This document shows positions 62,918-64,000 of a DNA stretch of 64,000 bases, piece by piece. Every line of letters starts with the position of its first letter. Within the stretch, counting starts at the first letter, position 1. The notes beneath the pieces are model-generated. The model was not told the origin of the DNA. It saw only the letters and a program-made list of their open reading frames with translations, and did not search any database. The position numbers and the translations under genes were made by a program. This stretch comes from Microbacterium sp. SL75 (lineage in GTDB: Bacteria > Actinomycetota > Actinomycetes > Actinomycetales > Microbacteriaceae): NCBI RefSeq assembly GCF_026625865.1, contig NZ_CP113067.1:2542001-2606000 (forward strand), read 5' to 3'.

Positions 62918-64000
62918 TCAGCCGGTGTTCTGTAGACCGGCCGCGACTCCGCTCACCGAGAGGAGCAGGAGGCGCTGATGTTCCGCATCCGGAGTCGGGT
63001 TGTCGGCGTCCGCGTCGCGGAGGGCGCGCAGAGCTCGCAGCTGAAGCAGCGAGAGGGCGTCGACGTAGGGGCTGCGCATCTTCACCGCGCGCTGGAGGAT
63101 CGGCTTGTTGCTCAGCAGATCGCCGCCGGTGATGCGCTCGACCCACGACCGCGTCAGAAGCATCTCGTCCATGACGAGCTGGGCGAGATCGTCTCGATCG
63201 CCGAGAGCGAGGTAACGGCGAGCGATGCGCTCGTCGGCCTTCGCGAGGCTCATCGCCACGTTGTCGATCATCGTGCGGAACAACGGCCACTGCTCGTACG
63301 CGTCACGGAGACGTTCTTCGTCGCCGACGGCCTGGAGCGCGGTGCCGAGACCGAACCAGCCGGCGAGGTTGATGCGCGCCTGCGTCCACGAGAACACCCA
63401 CGGGATGGCGCGGAGGTCCTCGAGGGACTCGACCGACAGACCGCGGCGGGCGGGGCGAGATCCGAGGGCGAGATGTCCGAGCTCCTCCATCGGCGTGACG
63501 GTGGCGAACCACGGCGCGAAGCCGGGCGCCTTCACCAGGGCGAAGAAACGCTCGCGTGAGGCGACGTCCATCGTGCTCGCCACATCCGCGAATGCTTCTG
63601 CCGCGCCGCGATTGCGTCGTTCGATGGAGGGAGAGGATGCGGTCAGCACGGCAGCCGCCACCTGGTCGATGTGACGCATCGCGATATCGGCGTCGCCGTA
63701 ACGGGCGAAGATGACCTCGCCCTGCTCGGTGAGCTTGAACCGGCCGTCGACGGAGTGCGGGGGTTGCGCGAGGATGGCGGAGTTCGCCGGTCCGCCACCA
63801 CGGCCCAGAGCACCACCGCGACCGTGGAAGAGCGTCAATTCGATGCCCTCCGCCTCAGCCCACGTCGAGATCTCGGCCTGCGCCTCGTACAGAGCGAGGT
63901 TGGCTGCGACGGGGCCGACGTCCTTCGAGGAGTCGGAGTACCCCAGCATGACCTCGAGGCGTCTGCCGGTGGCATCCAGTCGGCTGACGAACGAGGGGTG
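62918..64000 (-). CDS. ppc: Phosphoenolpyruvate carboxylase, N-terminal part outside window
   Basis: The C-terminal 360 residues of PEP carboxylase (about 900 in full), which replenishes oxaloacetate. The frame is open to the right edge (HPSFVSRLDATGRRLEV...), so the start is not in the window. Catalytic and binding motifs: MLGYSDSSKDVG, FHGRGGALGRGGGP, the SWTQARINLAGWFG strand, and the C-terminal LLLSVSGVAAGLQNTG, where the conserved Asn-Thr-Gly end is intact. It is followed by a strong terminator. Confidence 0.97.
   Translation of the reverse strand, partial: HPSFVSRLDATGRRLEVMLGYSDSSKDVGPVAANLALYEAQAEISTWAEAEGIELTLFHGRGGALGRGGGPANSAILAQPPHSVDGRFKLTEQGEVIFARYGDADIAMRHIDQVAAAVLTASSPSIERRNRGAAEAFADVASTMDVASRERFFALVKAPGFAPWFATVTPMEELGHLALGSRPARRGLSVESLEDLRAIPWVFSWTQARINLAGWFGLGTALQAVGDEERLRDAYEQWPLFRTMIDNVAMSLAKADERIARRYLALGDRDDLAQLVMDEMLLTRSWVERITGGDLLSNKPILQRAVKMRSPYVDALSLLQLRALRALRDADADNPTPDAEHQRLLLLSVSGVAAGLQNTG

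Overview
This window is a piece of a high-GC actinobacterial chromosome, most likely Microbacterium or a close relative in the Microbacteriaceae. The 16S/23S/5S operon is of actinobacterial type without spacer tRNAs. The respiratory cluster is the actinobacterial qcrCAB-ctaE kind with a diheme QcrC. Many genes start with GTG, and several small proteins (SCO4848-like, DUF6412-like, DUF3054, DUF2945, DksA-like) are typical of this family. Genus level is inferred from gene content, not from a database comparison. I see no prophage, insertion sequence, CRISPR array or tRNA gene.

Layout. 0-6 kb: partial prolyl aminopeptidase, a rhodanese, then the minus-strand ctaE-qcrC-qcrA-qcrB operon. 6-13.5 kb: trpD, a PHP phosphoesterase, a 5'-3' exonuclease, a YchJ protein, two small redox genes, a PEP-mutase-family lyase, a Lon-substrate-domain protein, a FUSC membrane protein and an HxlR regulator facing its NmrA-like target. 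13.6-19 kb: small membrane and zinc-finger proteins, an MFS carrier, a short YidC paralogue and a double-ACT protein. 19-22.7 kb: a VanRS-like two-component system lying between a VanZ-like protein and a VanY-like carboxypeptidase; matching 17-bp direct-repeat boxes precede all three. 22.7-29.6 kb: desaturase, cold-shock protein, small stress genes, a photolyase of the FeS-BCP type that has lost its cluster ligands, and a catalase. 29.8-35.7 kb: a glycosyltransferase/EEP/DUF2238 operon, TrhO, an M19 dipeptidase, a GNAT and an amine-oxidase-like flavoprotein. 35.7-39.5 kb: an arsenic cluster (arsR facing arsC-arsO-arsN, with no pump) and msrA/msrB. 39.6-46.5 kb: SDR, WYL regulator, VOC protein, exported intradiol dioxygenase, G5 lipoprotein, CoA pyrophosphatase and pgi. 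46.7-54.5 kb: two paralogous secreted wall-associated proteins enclosing a PadR regulator, an AarF/UbiB kinase, a frameshifted small gene and a 1002-residue helicase with a C-terminal membrane region. 54.7-62.6 kb: rpsA and the rRNA operon. 62.9 kb to the end: ppc, cut by the window edge.

Two themes recur. First, many genes have a TAnnnT-like -10 hexamer exactly 6-7 bases before the start codon, so they are probably leaderless; this fixed several starts. Second, local regulation is legible: operators can be proposed for HxlR, ArsR, PadR, the VanRS-like pair and an MtrA-like regulator. No single obvious new multi-gene system stands out. The best candidates for something undescribed are the VanRS/VanY/VanZ regulon, the membrane-anchored helicase, the cluster-less photolyase and the pump-less ars cluster.
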